This document shows, piece after piece, positions 20,891-22,029 of a stretch of 22,029 nucleotides of DNA (position 1 is its first letter; each line of letters begins with the position of its first letter). The position numbers and the translations under genes were made by a program. Under the pieces are notes generated by a model, which searched no databases, was not told the origin of the DNA, and saw nothing but the letters and a program-made list of their open reading frames with translations. Source of the stretch: Rhizophagus sp. LPA8_4_AMF (lineage: Eukaryota > Glomeromycota > Glomeromycetes > Glomerales > Glomeraceae); assembly GCA_021464525.1 (NCBI GenBank), contig JADRCO010001148.1, positions 1-22,029 of the forward strand, read 5' to 3'.

Positions 20891-21790
20891 TGTTTAAAAA
20901 CTATTATATTATTCATTAATCTCAAAAATTCTTTCTAAAATATAAAATAATTTATAAAGCTGAATATTAGTCGACGTTAATAAGACATACTAATATCGTA
21001 ATCAAGATAATTTACCTAGTTTCGGCAAAAAAAAGAAATTGATACACAAATTATCCTGTGTTAAAAATTTAAAGAATTATGAAAATCGGTTAACCGGTTA
21101 AAAATATATTTATCATAATTCTGGTCAGATTTATATAATGCGGCCCAAAGACATGTCAATTTCGATCACGTGTTCCTAAACTTGAAGTTTTAATGCCGAT
21201 TTTTTTCTATTTTTTTCTATTTATTAATAGGTTTTATCAAAATATAATCTTCCTACATCTAAATATGTAAGTGAATTAAAAATTGGTACAATTTGCAACA
21301 AAAAATTTTTTAAAGATTTTTTTAATATTTAACCGGTTAAGGTTTTTTTGGACGGTTCCAACCCCTAAGCGGAAGATAATAATGATCACGCAGTGATTAA
21401 TTATTAAAACACAAAATATAAATATCTCGTTTCACAAGATTTGATTGTTCGCCTCAGATATCAATTGTATATTGTTAAAATTACCCAATGTAAGTGTTCT
21501 TCATTAAATATTTGCACATATATTAGAAATAATAAATTTTACAGTAAGAACGTAATTGATTTTTACATTTGCCAAAAAACATATATTTTAGATTTAAATC
21601 TTGGCTTCATCAATAGTTTACGAATTTAAGCCTATAAACGTTATTATTATTTAAGCTTTTTCTAATAATGATTTATTTTAAGACTTACTTATAATTTAAT
21701 TCTACATATATAACATGAGATAGATTTATTGGAAACCTTTTTATCATAGCAGTGTTGTACAATTTGATATGTTCGAAGGACTTCTATGTA
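20891..21790. other. Non-coding flank upstream of copy C
   Basis: AT-rich and without a recognisable gene. A 62-codon plus-strand frame at 21441 looks like chance. It contains the AACCGGTTAA pair listed separately. Confidence 0.55.
21091..21365. repeat. AACCGGTTAA palindrome pair, possible small transposon relic
   Basis: CGGTTAACCGGTTAAAA at 21091 and ATTTAACCGGTTAAGG near 21330 flank an AT-rich interior. The right side runs into GGACGGTTCCAACCCC, which resembles the ends of hAT-like non-autonomous elements. No matching left end was found, so this is tentative. Confidence 0.25.
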
Positions 21791-21920
21791 GGGATTGGAA
21801 TCGATTCTCAAAATGAGAATCGATTTAAGAATCGATTAATCGCGATTAATCGAATCTCAAGATTCGATTCTAAGATTCGATTTTCGATTTCGATTAAATC
21901 GATTCTAATCGATTCTATGC
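21791..21920. repeat. AATCGATT palindrome cluster
   Basis: A dense array of ATCGATT/GATTCGA words. It includes an 11-bp inverted pair AATCGATTCTC / GAGAATCGATT (21799-21809 and 21815-21825, 5-base loop) and a perfect 22-bp palindrome at 21832-21853 centred on CGCG. The open plus-strand frame across it is a by-product of the repeat. Confidence 0.7.
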
Positions 21921-22029
21921 GTCATAAAAAAAAAAATTGATCATCATTTATAATTAAATTTGTGCCGCAACAATTTTAATAGGCGAAAAATCTATTTTTT
22001 TTTACAGTAAGGGTGCTGTCAGATATTAC

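Noticed and set aside
21752-21940. 62-codon plus-strand frame
   Set aside because: It runs through the AATCGATT palindrome cluster.
1-22029. tRNA, rRNA, CRISPR arrays or bacterial operon signals
   Set aside because: None were seen; gene structure with short GT-AG introns marks this as eukaryotic nuclear DNA.

Overview
The window looks like nuclear DNA of an arbuscular mycorrhizal fungus (Glomeromycotina, most like Rhizophagus). It is extremely AT-rich and gene-poor. Its only convincing genes are short-intron genes for the tyrosine-kinase-like (TKL-type) Ser/Thr kinases that are hugely expanded in that group, and it carries Helitron relics. The taxon is inferred from family resemblance and composition; no search was run.

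Layout. Positions 1-9300 hold no intact gene: a polypyrimidine degenerate tandem repeat (about 660-1050), a Helitron 3' terminus (1167-1195), a GGTCCGG-rich inverted-repeat element (1525-1889), an unrecognised open frame of unusual composition (2517-2798), a diverged repeat pair (3540-3890 and 8085-8335), and a decayed Helitron whose helicase C-terminus and 3' hairpin/CTAG end are still readable on the minus strand (6646-7100). Positions 9300-20890 hold three kinase genes in tandem, all on the minus strand. Their stop codons are spaced 4697 and 4755 bases apart: copy A (9389-11405), copy B (14086-16040) and copy C (18841-20585). Positions 20890-22029 are non-coding, with AACCGGTTAA palindromes and a dense AATCGATT palindrome cluster.

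Gene structure. I rebuilt the exons by hand from GT/AG borders, reading frame and comparison between copies. A and B have seven exons, C has five. Exon 1 carries a CxxC...CxxC putative zinc-binding module and the kinase N-lobe start. Exon 2 carries most of the kinase domain. A run of tiny phase-1 exons encodes a basic/acidic tail. B and C have clean frames (492 and 485 aa). Copy A has one in-frame TAG at 10742-10744, before the catalytic loop, so it is a probable pseudogene unless the base is an error. The duplicated unit extends about 0.9 kb upstream of A and B and includes shared TATA-like and other non-coding blocks, so promoters were copied with the genes. C keeps only the proximal part.

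The kinases are likely cytosolic or nuclear signalling proteins. Nothing in the window identifies a substrate, and I see no multi-gene pathway: the biology here is tandem duplication, decay and exon remodelling within one kinase family.
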